Source: Litorihabitans aurantiacus (GTDB lineage Bacteria; Actinomycetota; Actinomycetes; Actinomycetales; Beutenbergiaceae). From it: 64,000 nucleotides of DNA. Shown here piece by piece: positions 44,620 to 55,000 of the stretch (position 1 is the first letter of the stretch; each line of letters begins with the position of its first letter). Below the pieces are notes generated by a model. It had not been told where the DNA came from, ran no database searches, and saw only the letters and a program-made list of their open reading frames with translations. A program made the translations under genes and the position numbers. The stretch lies in the NCBI RefSeq assembly GCF_030161595.1, contig NZ_BSUM01000001.1, forward strand, positions 496,001-560,000, given 5' to 3'.

Positions 44620-47157
44620 GTGACCGAGACGAGCACCCCCGTGTCCGAGACCGCCCCCGACGCCACGCCGTCGGCGCCTCCCGCCCCCACGCACCCGCTG
44701 GCCCTCGCGACCGTCACGGCGCCGCCGACGTCGGTCGACGGCTTCGTGCGCGAGTTCCTGCGCGAGCTGAACTTCGGCCAGGGTGTCTCGCTGCAGGCGT
44801 CCACCGTCAACGACCAGTACCTCGCGCTCGCGCGCACCGTGCGCCACTACCTCATGGCCCGCTGGTCGGAGACGCTGCGCCGTCAGCGCGAGACGCAGTC
44901 CAAGGGTGTGGCCTACCTGTCCGCCGAGTACCTGCTCGGGCGCCAGCTCGGCAACGCCCTCCTGGCCACGGACCTCACCGAGATCGTGGCCGACGGTCTG
45001 TCCCAGTGCGGGATCGAGCTGGCCGACCTGCGCGCCCAGGAGGTCGAGCCCGGCCTCGGCAACGGCGGCCTGGGCCGTCTCGCGGCGTGCTTCATCGACT
45101 CCCTCGCCACCATGAGCGTGCCGTGCATCGGCTACGGCATCCGCTACGAGTACGGCATCTTCCGCCAGACGTTCGTCGAGGGCCGCCAGGTCGAGCAGCC
45201 GGACTCGTGGCTCGCGCTCGGCGCGCCGTGGGAGTTCCCGCACCCCGAGAACGCGCGTCGCATCTCCTTCGGCGGCAGCGTCGCCGACCACACGGACGAC
45301 GACGGCGTCGTCCGCCGCCGCTGGACCCCCGCCTGGGACGTCAACGCGCTCCCGTACAACTACATGGTCCCCGGTTACCGCAACGGCCGCGTGAACACGC
45401 TGCGACTGTGGCGCGCGCAGGCCACGGACGCGTTCGACCTCAAGATCTTCAACTCGGGCGACTACGAGGAGGCCGTGCGCGCGCAGACCTTCGCGGAGAA
45501 CATCTCCAAGGTCCTCTACCCCGAGGACTCCACCCCGCAGGGCAAGGAGCTGCGGCTGCAGCAGCAGTACTTCTTCGTCGCCGCCTCGATCGGTGACTTC
45601 ATCGACCAGCAGCTGCCCGAGGACTTCGACCTCGCGCAGCTGCCCGAGCGCATCATCTTCCAGCTGAACGACACCCACCCCGTCATCGGCGTGCCCGAGC
45701 TCATGCGCGTGCTCGTGGACGAGAAGCGGCTGGAGTGGGGCGCGGCCTGGGAGATCACGAAGAAGTGCTTCGCCTACACGTGCCACACCTTGCTGCCCGA
45801 GGCGCTCGAGGTCTGGTCGGTCGACCTGCTCGGCCGGCTGCTGCCGCGCCACCTCGAGATCATCTACCGGATCAACGAGGAGTTCCTCGCGGAGGTCCGC
45901 GAGCGCTTCGGCGACGACGAGCTCCGGATCCGCCGGATGTCGATCATCGCCGAGCACCCCGAGCGCTCGGTCCGCATGGCCTACCTCGCCACGGTCGCGG
46001 GCGCCAAGGTCAACGGCGTCGCCGAGCTGCACAGCCAGCTGCTGCGGGACAAGGTGCTGCCCGACTTCCACGAGTTCTACCCGGGCAAGTTCACGAACGT
46101 CACCAACGGCATCACGCCGCGCCGCTTCGTGCGGCTGGCCAACCCGTCGCTGTCCGAGCTCATCACCGACACCATCGGCGTCGGTTGGCTGACCGACCTC
46201 GAGCGGCTGCGCGGGCTCGAGCCGTTCGCCGAGGACGAGGAGTTCCGCGCGCGCTTCCGCGCGGTCAAGGCCGGCAACAAGCGCCGCCTCGACGCGGTGC
46301 TGCGCGAGCGCGACGGCGTGGGCGTGCACGACGACCACCTGCTCGACGTCATGGTCAAGCGCCTGCACGAGTACAAGCGCCAGTCGCTCAAGCTCCTGCA
46401 CATCGTCACGACCTACGACAAGATCGTCTCCGGCGAGGTCGACGTCGCGGACGTCACCCCGCGCACCGTCATCTTCGGCGCCAAGGCCGCGCCCGGCTAC
46501 AAGATGGCGAAGGAGATCATCCACCTCATCAACGCGGTGGGGGAGACGGTCAACAACGACCCGCGCGTGCAGGACCGGCTCAAGGTGATCTTCCCGCCGA
46601 ACTACAACGTGACGCTCGCGGAGAAGGTCATCCCCGCGGCCGACCTGTCGGAGCAGATCTCGCTCGCGGGGAAGGAGGCGTCCGGCACCGGGAACATGAA
46701 GTTCGCGCTCAACGGCGCCCTGACGATCGGCACGGACGACGGCGCGAACGTCGAGATCCGCCAGCTCGTCGGCGACGACAACTTCTTCCTGTTCGGCATG
46801 CTCGAGCCCGAGGTCGAGGATCTGCAGACCCGCGGCTACGTGCCGAGCTCGTTCTACGAGGCGGACGCCGACCTGCGCCGTGCGATCGACCTCATCGCCT
46901 CCGGCGCGTTCTCGGGCGGCGACCGCGCCACCTTCGAGCCGGTCGTGTCCAACCTGCTCTACGAGGACCGCTTCATGGTGCTCGCGGACTACGCCGCGTA
47001 CATCGAGGCGCAGGCGGCGGTCGACGCCGCCTACGCCGACACCGAGCGGTGGACGCGCGCGGCGATCCTCAACGTTGCGCGCTCGGGCTTCTTCTCCTCC
47101 GACCGCTCGATGCGCGACTACATCGACCGCATCTGGGCCACGCCGCCGTCGTTCTGA
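44620..47157 (+). CDS. glgP: Glycogen/maltodextrin phosphorylase
   Basis: An 845-residue alpha-glucan phosphorylase that releases glucose-1-phosphate from glycogen or maltodextrin with phosphate. Landmarks: QSKGVAYLSAEYLLGRQLGN, EVEPGLGNGGLGRLAACF, WDVNALPYNYMVPGY, VTNGITPRRF and the PLP-binding region EASGTGNMKFALNG with Lys694. Full length for the classical GT35 family. The start was chosen from the leaderless -10 box; the first 35 residues are Thr/Pro/Ala-rich. A palindromic operator lies about 75 bp upstream, and its 3' end runs into a 21-bp repeat module. Confidence 0.97.
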   Translation: MTETSTPVSETAPDATPSAPPAPTHPLALATVTAPPTSVDGFVREFLRELNFGQGVSLQASTVNDQYLALARTVRHYLMARWSETLRRQRETQSKGVAYLSAEYLLGRQLGNALLATDLTEIVADGLSQCGIELADLRAQEVEPGLGNGGLGRLAACFIDSLATMSVPCIGYGIRYEYGIFRQTFVEGRQVEQPDSWLALGAPWEFPHPENARRISFGGSVADHTDDDGVVRRRWTPAWDVNALPYNYMVPGYRNGRVNTLRLWRAQATDAFDLKIFNSGDYEEAVRAQTFAENISKVLYPEDSTPQGKELRLQQQYFFVAASIGDFIDQQLPEDFDLAQLPERIIFQLNDTHPVIGVPELMRVLVDEKRLEWGAAWEITKKCFAYTCHTLLPEALEVWSVDLLGRLLPRHLEIIYRINEEFLAEVRERFGDDELRIRRMSIIAEHPERSVRMAYLATVAGAKVNGVAELHSQLLRDKVLPDFHEFYPGKFTNVTNGITPRRFVRLANPSLSELITDTIGVGWLTDLERLRGLEPFAEDEEFRARFRAVKAGNKRRLDAVLRERDGVGVHDDHLLDVMVKRLHEYKRQSLKLLHIVTTYDKIVSGEVDVADVTPRTVIFGAKAAPGYKMAKEIIHLINAVGETVNNDPRVQDRLKVIFPPNYNVTLAEKVIPAADLSEQISLAGKEASGTGNMKFALNGALTIGTDDGANVEIRQLVGDDNFFLFGMLEPEVEDLQTRGYVPSSFYEADADLRRAIDLIASGAFSGGDRATFEPVVSNLLYEDRFMVLADYAAYIEAQAAVDAAYADTERWTRAAILNVARSGFFSSDRSMRDYIDRIWATPPSF

Positions 47158-47164
47158 CCGACGC

Positions 47165-47313
47165 GTCCCGTCGTGAGGTGTCGCGGTCCCGTCGTGAGGT
47201 GTGGCGGGATCCGCCGCGCACCCGCGCGTCCCTGACCAGCGGATACGGTCAACGACGTCGTGCGAGCACCCCGCCGGACCTCACGGCGGGACCCGCACAC
47301 CTCACGACGGGAC
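47165..47313. repeat. Repeat module 4 (21-bp period, inverted pairs)
   Basis: Two direct units GTCCCGTCGTGAGGTGT at 47165 and 47186 (21 bp apart), a spacer with TGACCAGCGGATACGG (about 47232-47247), then two inverted units ending at 47292 and 47313 (21 bp apart; ACACCTCACGACGGGAC is exact, the other imperfect). The geometry copies modules 1-3. The stop codon of the minus-strand hydrolase lies inside the last unit. Confidence 0.88.
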
Positions 47314-48152
47314 GGCCGCCCCGCCCGTGGTGAGGCGGCCGACGGCGTCGCGCACCTCCGCGCGCACGCGCGGGTGGTCGACGATCCGGAAGTGCCCGAC
47401 GGCGTCGACCCGCACGTTGTGCGCCCCCGGCAGCTCGCTGCCGCCCGGGATGTGCGGGTCGAAGGCGGCGTAGATCGAGGTGATACGGGCGTCGACGTCG
47501 TGGCGCCGCCCGAGCGAGCCGATGTGCGGATCGCGGTCGCTGAGCCCGCGCACGCCCGCCCCGGGGAACCAGCGCGCGTGTCGGGAGCCCGCGAACGGTG
47601 TCGCGATCGCGACCATGCCGCGCACGCGCGGTCCGAGCGGTCCCAGCATGAGGGCCTTGCCGATGAGGCCGCCCTTGGAGTGGGCGAGGATCACGAGCTC
47701 GCCGGATCCGGTCTCGCGCAGCTGACGCGCCACGATGCGCGCCGAGACCCGCAGCGCCCGCAGGTTCGCCCCCAGCCCGGGCACGACGACGATCGGGTGC
47801 CCCGCCTCGTTCAGGTCACGCGCGATGCGCCCCAGGGCGTGCCAGGACTCGTAGATCCCGGGCAGCACCAGCACCGGCGTGCGCGACCCGGCGGCGAACG
47901 CTCGCGGCGGCGCGGGGCGCACCAGGGCCCGAACCTGGGTCCACAGGATGTGCCGGTAGTCGTCCAGCCAGCCGACGGCGCGGCGCAGCAGGCCCGGCCC
48001 CCGTCCGACCGCACGTCGGTGACGCCCGCCGGATCCGCCACGGCCGTCAGGTTCGTCGACGTCCCTGTGGCGATCGGGACGCCGGCCGCGCTCGCGCACC
48101 ACGCCTCAGCGGTGAGCCGGGTCCGAGGCCGGGGCGTCGGCGGCCGCGTCAT
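47302..48152 (-). CDS. Alpha/beta hydrolase, lipase-like (apparent -1 frameshift at 47998-48002)
   Basis: With one base restored, a 283-residue alpha/beta hydrolase. The C-terminal frame has PVLVLPGIYESW, VVVPGLGANLRALR, the nucleophile motif LVILAHSKGGLIGKAL, VAIATPFAGSRHARW and HIPGGSELPGAHNV with the catalytic His in VGHFRI. The natural-looking N-terminus (LTAEAWCASAAGVPIATGTS) is in another frame; they meet at five C on the plus strand, and a sixth joins them as SDGGPGLLRRAV. The in-frame start at 48102 gives only an Arg-rich shadow sequence. It overlaps the next hydrolase gene by 47 bp and probably shares its transcript. Confidence 0.75.
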
Positions 48153-49083
48153 CGACCTCGTCAGCGACCTCCTGCGCCACCTGGCGCGCGTCCTCGACCG
48201 TCCCGACCGCGAGGCCGTCCGGTTCGGCGGCGGGGCCGCGACCGTCGAGCCGGGCGCCGTCGACCGCGTCGCCGCGGGCGTGCGCGAGCACGAGGACGCC
48301 GACCTCGGCGAAGTGCTCGTAGACGACGGCGTGCGAGGCGCCCTCGATCACCGCGTGCGCACCGCGGGGGCACGCGGCGGCCAGGCTGGTGGTCCAGTCC
48401 TGCGGAGCCACGTGGTCCCACGTCCCGCGCAGCACGAGGGTGCGGGCGCGCAGCGAGCGGACCTTCTCCTCGATCGGGTAGTTCAGCAGCGCCGGCAGGA
48501 CTCGCAGGACCCAGTGCGGCCCGCACCGCAGGTACCCCGCGATCGCGGCGCGCCGGGTGCCGAAGGACTCGTGCAGCGAGCTCTGGGCGAGCCGGAGGAC
48601 CTGACGCATCGGGCTGCGCTCCGAGGCGTTGACCGGGGGCCCGATGAGCACCGCTCGTGTGGCCAGGTCGGGGTGGCGCACGAGCGTCTCGACGACGACC
48701 TGGGCACCCATCGAGTGCCCCACCAGCACGGGGTCCGTCAGCCCCTCGGAGCGGACCCACGCCGCCACGACCTCCGCGAACCCGTCGATACCGAGGGGGT
48801 GGCCACCGTGGGGGACGCCGTCGAACCCTGGCAGGTCCAGGAGGTGGACCGTTCCCTCGCGCGCGAGGGCGGCGGCCAGCGGCTCGAAGTAGGAGGACGA
48901 GACCCCCAGCCCATGCAGGAGCACGAACGTCGGCCGCGGTACCGCCCCGCCCGACGGCGGCCGCTGGTCGGCGTCGTCGACCCGCATCCGCCACACGCGC
49001 AGGAACTCGCCCCGGACGCGGCGGCGCTGGATCCGGATGTCGAGCCCGTTCGGGGCGAGCTTGGCGCGGTCGAGTCGGGGCAC
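48106..49083 (-). CDS. Alpha/beta hydrolase
   Basis: A 325-residue alpha/beta hydrolase: oxyanion region FVLLHGLGVSSSYFEPL, LLDLPGFDGVPHG, nucleophile motif LVGHSMGAQVVVE, LVLRGTWDHVAP with the likely acid residue and the His in IEGASHAVVYEH. Substrate unknown. The last 60 residues are acidic and low in complexity. GTG at 49083. It is followed by a second hydrolase gene on the same strand with overlapping ends, and msrA lies 44 bp upstream in the same direction. Confidence 0.88.
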   Translation of the reverse strand: MPRLDRAKLAPNGLDIRIQRRRVRGEFLRVWRMRVDDADQRPPSGGAVPRPTFVLLHGLGVSSSYFEPLAAALAREGTVHLLDLPGFDGVPHGGHPLGIDGFAEVVAAWVRSEGLTDPVLVGHSMGAQVVVETLVRHPDLATRAVLIGPPVNASERSPMRQVLRLAQSSLHESFGTRRAAIAGYLRCGPHWVLRVLPALLNYPIEEKVRSLRARTLVLRGTWDHVAPQDWTTSLAAACPRGAHAVIEGASHAVVYEHFAEVGVLVLAHARGDAVDGARLDGRGPAAEPDGLAVGTVEDARQVAQEVADEVDDAAADAPASDPAHR

Positions 49084-49127
49084 CCCGGCAGGCTACCGGC
49101 GCGCGCGCCGCACGCGGCCCCGCGTCC

Positions 49128-49766
49128 TCAGAACGTCACGCCCGTGGCGTGCACCGGGCAGTAGCCGTTCGGGTTCGCCACCAGGTACTGCTGGTGGTAG
49201 CCCTCGGCGTACCAGAACTCCCCGGCCTCGCTCGCGGGCCGCGCGTCGGTCGCGATCGCGCCGTAGCCCGCCTGCGTCAGGCGCGGCTGGTACGCCTCGC
49301 GCGAGCGCTCGTAGGCCTCGCCCTGCTCCGGCGTGGTCCAGAAGAACGCCGAGCGGTACTGCGTGCCGCGGTCGTTGCCCTGGCGGTGCACCTGCGTGGG
49401 GTCGTGCTGCGTCCAGAACACCTGCAGCAGCTGCTCGGTGCTGACCACGGCCGGGTCGTAGGCGACCATCACGGTTTCGGTGTGGCCGGTTCGACCGGTG
49501 CACGTCTCCTCGTAGGTGGGGTTCGGGGTGAACCCGCCCATGTAGCCCACCGCGGTCGTCACGACGCCGGGGATCTGCCAGAAGTGCTTCTCCTCGCCCC
49601 AGAAGCACCCCATCGCGACGTAGAGCACCTGCGTGCCCTCGGGCCAGGGGCCGCGCAGCGGGGTGCCGAGCACGCGGTGCGTGCCGGGCACGGAGAACGC
49701 GGGCTCGGTGCGTCCGGGCAGCGCCTGCGACGCCGTCACCATCTCGGGGGCCTGCTTGAAGAACAT
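49128..49766 (-). CDS. msrA: Peptide-methionine (S)-S-oxide reductase MsrA
   Basis: A 212-residue MsrA that repairs methionine-S-sulfoxide in proteins. Catalytic Cys54 is in VAMGCFWGEE; GYMGGFTPNPTYEETCTGRTGHTE, cut to its core GGFTPNPTYEE, and FWTQHDPTQVHRQGND are typical; the resolving Cys (about 203) is in NGYCPVHATG. GAAAGGAG precedes the ATG. Divergent from ilvA. Confidence 0.96.
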   Translation of the reverse strand: MFFKQAPEMVTASQALPGRTEPAFSVPGTHRVLGTPLRGPWPEGTQVLYVAMGCFWGEEKHFWQIPGVVTTAVGYMGGFTPNPTYEETCTGRTGHTETVMVAYDPAVVSTEQLLQVFWTQHDPTQVHRQGNDRGTQYRSAFFWTTPEQGEAYERSREAYQPRLTQAGYGAIATDARPASEAGEFWYAEGYHQQYLVANPNGYCPVHATGVTF

Positions 49767-49850
49767 GGGAGCTCCTTTCGCCACCAGGCACAACGCCCGC
49801 GGCGCGCGAGGTGTTCCGGCGCAGGGGCCCCCGGGTGGCAGGCTGGTGTC

Positions 49851-51080
49851 GTGACCGGCCAGCCCCTCGTGCAGCGCGACGACGTCCTCGCGGCCCGCGA
49901 GATCCTTGCGGACCTCCTCCACCGCACCCCCGTGGAGAGCAGCGACGCATTCTCGGACATCGCCGGAGCGCCGGTGCGGATGAAGTGCGAACACCTGCAG
50001 CGCACCGGGTCGTTCAAGGTGCGCGGTGCACTCGTGCGCCTGGCGCGCCTGAGCGAGGACGAGCGACGGCGGGGCGTCGTCGCGGCCAGCGCCGGCAACC
50101 ACGCCCAGGGCGTGGCGTGGGCGGCCCGGCGGCTGGGGATCGACGCCGTCGTGCACATGCCCGCCGACGCCGCGATCCCCAAGGTCGAGGCCACGCGCTC
50201 CTACGGCGCGCGCGTCGTGCTCGGGGGCGACCGCGTCGAGGACGCGCTCGCGCGCGCGAAGCTCGAGGCGCAGCAGGAGGGCCGCACCTTCATCCACCCG
50301 TTCGACCACCCCGACGTCGTTGCGGGCCAGGGCACGGTGGGTCTCGAGATCATGGAGCAGGTGCCCGACGTCGGCACGATCCTCGTGCCCACGGGCGGCG
50401 GCGGTCTCGTGGCCGGGATCGCGGCGGCGGTGCCCGACGACGTCCGCGTCGTCGCCGTGCAGGCCGAGCGCGCCTCGGCGTACGCGACCTCGATCGCGCG
50501 GGGCGAGCCGGTCGCCGTCGCCACCACCCGCACGATGGCCGACGGGATCGCCGTCGCGCGCCCGGGGGACGTGCCGTTCGGGGTGCTGGCCGCCCGGGGG
50601 ACCCGCGTGCTCACCGTCAGCGAGGACGACCTCTCGCGGGCCGTGCTGTCGCTGGCGGAGCGTGCGAAGCAGGTGGTGGAACCGGCGGGCGCCGCCGGGA
50701 TCGCGGCGCTCATCGCGCACCGCGGCGCGGCGCTCGCGGAGGTCGTGGACCCCGGGCGCCCGGTGGTGGCGGTGCTCTCGGGCGGCAACGTCGACCCGAT
50801 CGTGCTGCGCAAGGTGTTCCGTCACGGCATGTCGGCCGCGGGGCGCTACCTGCACCTGCGCTGCCGGCTCTCGGACCGGCCCGGGAGCCTCGTGGAGCTG
50901 CTGGGGGCGATCGCGCAGGTGCACGCCGACGTCGTCACGATCGGGCACGTCCGCACGGGCGCCGATCTGGGGGTGGACGAGACCGCCGTCGACATCGAGG
51001 TGGTCACCAAGGGGTCGCAGCACAGCCGCGAGGTCGTGGAGCACGTGCGGGCGGCGGGGTACGTGCCGATCGAGCGCTGA
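49851..51080 (+). CDS. ilvA: Threonine ammonia-lyase (threonine dehydratase)
   Basis: A 409-residue PLP enzyme turning threonine into 2-oxobutanoate and ammonia, the first step of isoleucine synthesis or threonine catabolism. PLP Lys in RTGSFKVRGAL (about residue 56), phosphate-binding SAGNHAQG, glycine loop PTGGGGLVAGIA and SGGNVDPI. The C-terminal ACT-like domain (about 330-409, LRCRLSDRPGSLVELL) suggests allosteric control; length fits the short single-ACT form. Leaderless-looking start: CAGGCT then six bases to GTG. Confidence 0.94.
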   Translation: MTGQPLVQRDDVLAAREILADLLHRTPVESSDAFSDIAGAPVRMKCEHLQRTGSFKVRGALVRLARLSEDERRRGVVAASAGNHAQGVAWAARRLGIDAVVHMPADAAIPKVEATRSYGARVVLGGDRVEDALARAKLEAQQEGRTFIHPFDHPDVVAGQGTVGLEIMEQVPDVGTILVPTGGGGLVAGIAAAVPDDVRVVAVQAERASAYATSIARGEPVAVATTRTMADGIAVARPGDVPFGVLAARGTRVLTVSEDDLSRAVLSLAERAKQVVEPAGAAGIAALIAHRGAALAEVVDPGRPVVAVLSGGNVDPIVLRKVFRHGMSAAGRYLHLRCRLSDRPGSLVELLGAIAQVHADVVTIGHVRTGADLGVDETAVDIEVVTKGSQHSREVVEHVRAAGYVPIER

Positions 51081-51119
51081 GGCGACGTCGATCCCCCCGG
51101 GGCCGGGGCCGGGGACGAC

Positions 51120-51153
51120 GACGGCGGCCGACCCCGCAGGGCCGGCCGCCGTC
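51120..51153. terminator. Bidirectional terminator between ilvA and greA
   Basis: GACGGCGGCCG / CGGCCGCCGTC 11-bp stem with a 12-base loop between the convergent stops of ilvA (51080) and greA (51174). Confidence 0.82.
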
Positions 51154-51173
51154 GGTCGGTGATGACGTGGGGC

Positions 51174-51652
51174 TCAGCCGTGGAACGGCTTCGCCTCCTT
51201 GATCGTCACCGTGATCTCGACGTCCTTGGGCGTGGTGTAGCTGGTCTTCTCGCCGACCTTCTTCCCGTTGATCGCCGCGCCGAGCAGCGAGGAGGGGAGT
51301 AGACGTCGAGGTCGGTGTCGCCGCCGACCTCGCGCGAGCCGAACAGGAACGTCATGTCCTCGCCGCCGACGTCGGCCGTGACGACCATGCCGGGCTCGAC
51401 GACGCCGTCGTCCTCCGGGACCTCGCCGACCTCGGCCGTGCGCAGCAGCTCCGTGAGCTGGCGGATCCGGCCCTCGGCCTTGCCCTGCTCCTCGCGCGCG
51501 GCGTGGTAGCCGCCGTTCTCCTTGAGGTCGCCCTCGGAGCGCGCCTGCTCGATGCGCTCCGTGATCTCGGTGCGACCGGGGCCGGTGAGGTGGTCGAGCT
51601 CGGCCTTCAGGCGGTCGTAGGCCTCCTGCGTGAGCCAGGTGGTGTCGGGCAC
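51174..51652 (-). CDS. greA: Transcription elongation factor GreA (apparent -1 frameshift at 51294-51297)
   Basis: GreA stimulates RNA cleavage by backtracked RNA polymerase. The N-terminal coiled coil (WLTQEAYDRLKAELDHL, then GDLKENGGYHAAREEQ with the acidic tip residues) is in one frame, and the C-terminal domain ending LLGAAINGKKVGEKTSYTTP in another. They meet at four C on the coding strand; a fifth restores ...DVYSPSSLLG and a 159-residue protein of exact family size. GTG start with AGGAGA upstream. The greA-DUF4307-mca order is as in M. tuberculosis, apart from the large gene inserted next. Confidence 0.9.
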
Positions 51653-52015
51653 GGTGTTCTCCTAGGTGCGTGATGTCGTGCACCCGCACGGGACGTGGCC
51701 ACGGGGAGTCCGGGGCCGGGCGGCGGGTGCGAGACGCGGACCGACGTGTCGTGATGACACGATCGCCGCCCCCGAGCGGGAACGGCGAAACGACCAGTGT
51801 AGTGCGGATCGGTCGTTCGCGGGTGGTCGGGAGGGAAGCACGGTCGGTGCGGGTACCGGGGCCCGACCGGGTCGACGGCCCGTCGCGTGCGTGTCACCGG
51901 GAGGTCGACCGGTGTTGGCCCGGTGCTCGTCTCCGCCCTGTCGGATGTGGGGGCGCGCACCGCCCGCCTCCGTCGCCGGCGCGCGCCCCTGGACGACGGA
52001 CTCGCGAGAGCAGAC

Positions 52016-55000
52016 ATGACACCCTCACCCCCACCCGCCCGACGCCCCGCCCGCGCCCTCAGCCTCGTGCTGGGCGGAGCGCTCCTCGCCACCACCGGGC
52101 TGGTCGACACGGCGTCGGCCGCCCCCGAGGCCGCCCCCGCCGCGGCCCCCACGATCCCCGGCACGACCGGCGACGGCTCGCCGGCCGCGCCCTACCTCCT
52201 CGACTCGGCGGCGGACCTCGCCGCCGTCGCTGACGCGGTCAACACCGCGCCGCAGGACTACGCCGCGGCCTCCTACCGGTTGAGCGCCGACATCGCGCTC
52301 GACGGCGCCGCCTTCGTCGGTCTCGACACGTTCCGCGGGGAGTTCGACGGCGCGGGTCACACGATCAGCGACCTCACCTACGCGCCGAGCACGGCCGGGC
52401 ACGCGCGCTCGCGGTCGCTGGCGTTCTTCCGCGAGCTGACCGACGCCACGGTCCGCGACCTCACGCTCGAGGGCGTCACGGCCGTCACCGACTCCAGCGC
52501 GGACCGTGACTGGGCGGCCGGTCTCGCCCTCGTGACCGCACGCTCGAGCATCACGGGCAGCGCCGTCGTCGACGCCGAGATCGGCGCTCCACAGGGCGAG
52601 AAGGCGGCCGGTCTGGTGGCCGAGATGGACGGCGGTCTCGTGCAGGGCAGCTGGGTCGAGGCCACCGTCACGGCCCGCCGCATGCCGGGCGGTGTCGCCG
52701 CGTACACGAAGAACGGCGCCCGCATCACCGAGAACCTCGTCGCGGCCGACCTCACCGTGGGCAACCCCGGCGGCACGCGCGGCGACAACGCCGGGATGGT
52801 CGTGTCCTACCCCGGCAACCCGGGCAACGACTCGCGCTTCACCGCGAACGTGGTGCGCGACGGCGCGATCACCTACGGCGGCACCGTCGACGGCTTCGCC
52901 GGACGCGTCGTGGGCTACACGGCGCTGGCGGGGTGGAGCGCCGCGAGCAACCTCGCCGCCTCCGACATCACGATCGGCGGCGCCCCCGTCGCCGGTCCGG
53001 GCACGCGCGACCAGCACGGCACCGACGCCACGACGCAGGAGCTCGCCGACCCCGCGACGTACTCCGACCTGGGCTGGGACCTCGAGGGCCGCTGGCGCTG
53101 GGACGAGGAGCGGGGCCACCCGGTCCCCGCCGCCGCGTCGTTCGGTGGTGAGTCGCCCAACCGCATCACGACGACGTTCCACGGCGACACCTCGACCGGC
53201 CGCGCCTTCACCTGGTACTCCTCGCTCCCCGGGGAGCACACCGTCCACGTGAGCGCGGACCGCGCGTTCCCCGCCGGTGCCGCGACGCGCGAGTTCCCCG
53301 CGACCGCCGGCACCAGCAGGAACGGCGAGACCGTCCTGCGGGCGGTCGCGACCGACCTCGAGCCCGGGCGGGAGTACTTCTACCGGGTCGGCGAGGCCAC
53401 TGCGGAGGTCTGGAGCGACGTCGGCACGTTCACGACCGCGCCGGGTGAGGGCGACTTCTCGTTCGTCGCGCTGACCGACACCGACGCGGGCGACCAGGCC
53501 GGCGCCGAGCGCGGGGCCGGGACGATGGCGGCGGCGCTCGCCGCCGTCCCCGACGCGGCGTTCCTCGTCCACAGCGGCGACCTCGTCGGCGCCGGGGACC
53601 GCGAGCAGGCCTGGAGCGAGCTCCTGGACGAGGCGCGCCCGAGCCTCACCAGCACGACCCTCGCACCGGCCGCCGGCGGGAACGAGGCCGCGAGCGGTGC
53701 CTTCCGCGACCACTTCACGCTGGAGACACCCGCCGACCAGGACGACGCACGCGGCTCCGCCTACTCCTTCGGCTACAACGGCGCGCACGTCATGGTGCTG
53801 AACACGAACGACGACCCGCGGTCCGCGGCGGACGGCGGGCAGCTCGTGACCGACGCGCAGCTCGCGTGGCTGCGCCGGGACGCCGCGGCGGCCCGCGAGG
53901 CCGGCGCGCAGTGGCTGATCCTCTCGATGCACCGGGGCGCGTACTCCACGGGTGCGCGCACCGACGCCGCGGAGACCCTCGCGCTGCGCCGCGCCCTCAT
54001 GCCCGTGGTCGCGGAGGTCGGGATCGACCTGGTGCTCCAGGGCGAGGACCACGTGATGACGCGGACCGAGGTCCTGCGTCACGACCCCGCCGGCGTCGAG
54101 CAGGCCGCGGCCGTGCCCACCACCTCCTACACCGAGATCGTCGGAGGCAAGCGGATCGAGTGGGACGTCGACCCCGACGGCACGATCTTCCTCACGCCGC
54201 AGACCGCGGGCGCCGCCCCGGCGGACCAGAAGCTCGCGCGGGACGTGAGCGCGTTCGACCTCGAGTCCTACCTGCAGCTGTTCGACCGCACGGGTCCCGC
54301 CAACTCGCAGTGGCGCGACACCCGCAACTTCGCCGGGGTGACGGTGACCGACGACGAGCTGCGCGTGGACCTCTACGACGTGCGGGGCGCGAGCGGGAGC
54401 CCGCGCATCTTCGAGAGCTTCGGCATCGACCGCGCCCTGCCGCCGGTCGAGGACGCGATCGCGGCGCTCCCGGCGGCGGCCGAGCTCACGGCCGGCGACG
54501 CCGACACCGTGCGCGAGGTGAGCGACCTCGTCGCGGGCCTGCGGCCGGCCCAGCGCGCGGCGCTCGCGGGCGGACCGGCGCTGCGCGCCGCGGAGGCCCG
54601 GGTGCGTGAGCTCACCGGCGTGGTCGAGCCCGACGGCGGCGTGCTGGCGTGGGCGAAGGCGGACGCCACCCACCGCCAGCCGGTCACGGTGCACAACGAC
54701 ACGTCGGGCACGTTCCGCGACCACCCCGTGCAGGTCCGCCTCGCCGACACGCCGGACGTGCCGGCCGGCTCGCTCGCCGTCGTGGACGCCACGGGCGCGC
54801 CGCTCGCTGTCGAGGTCGAGAGCTGGAACCCCGGCGGCACGTCGACGGTGTGGGTCCGCGTACCCGAGCTGCCGGCGTCGTCCGCGACGACGGTGTGGGC
54901 CTACCTCGGTGGCGCCGAGACCGACGCCGACCCCGCCGACGTCTGGGAGGGCGACTACGAGCTCGTGGAGCACTTCGCGCAGCCGATGGCGGCGGGGGAG

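Noticed and set aside
47302-48102. Hydrolase start at 48102 in the C-terminal frame
   Set aside because: Its first 40 residues are Arg/Asp/Gly-rich shadow sequence. The alternative frame from 48152 gives a natural N-terminus once one base is restored.
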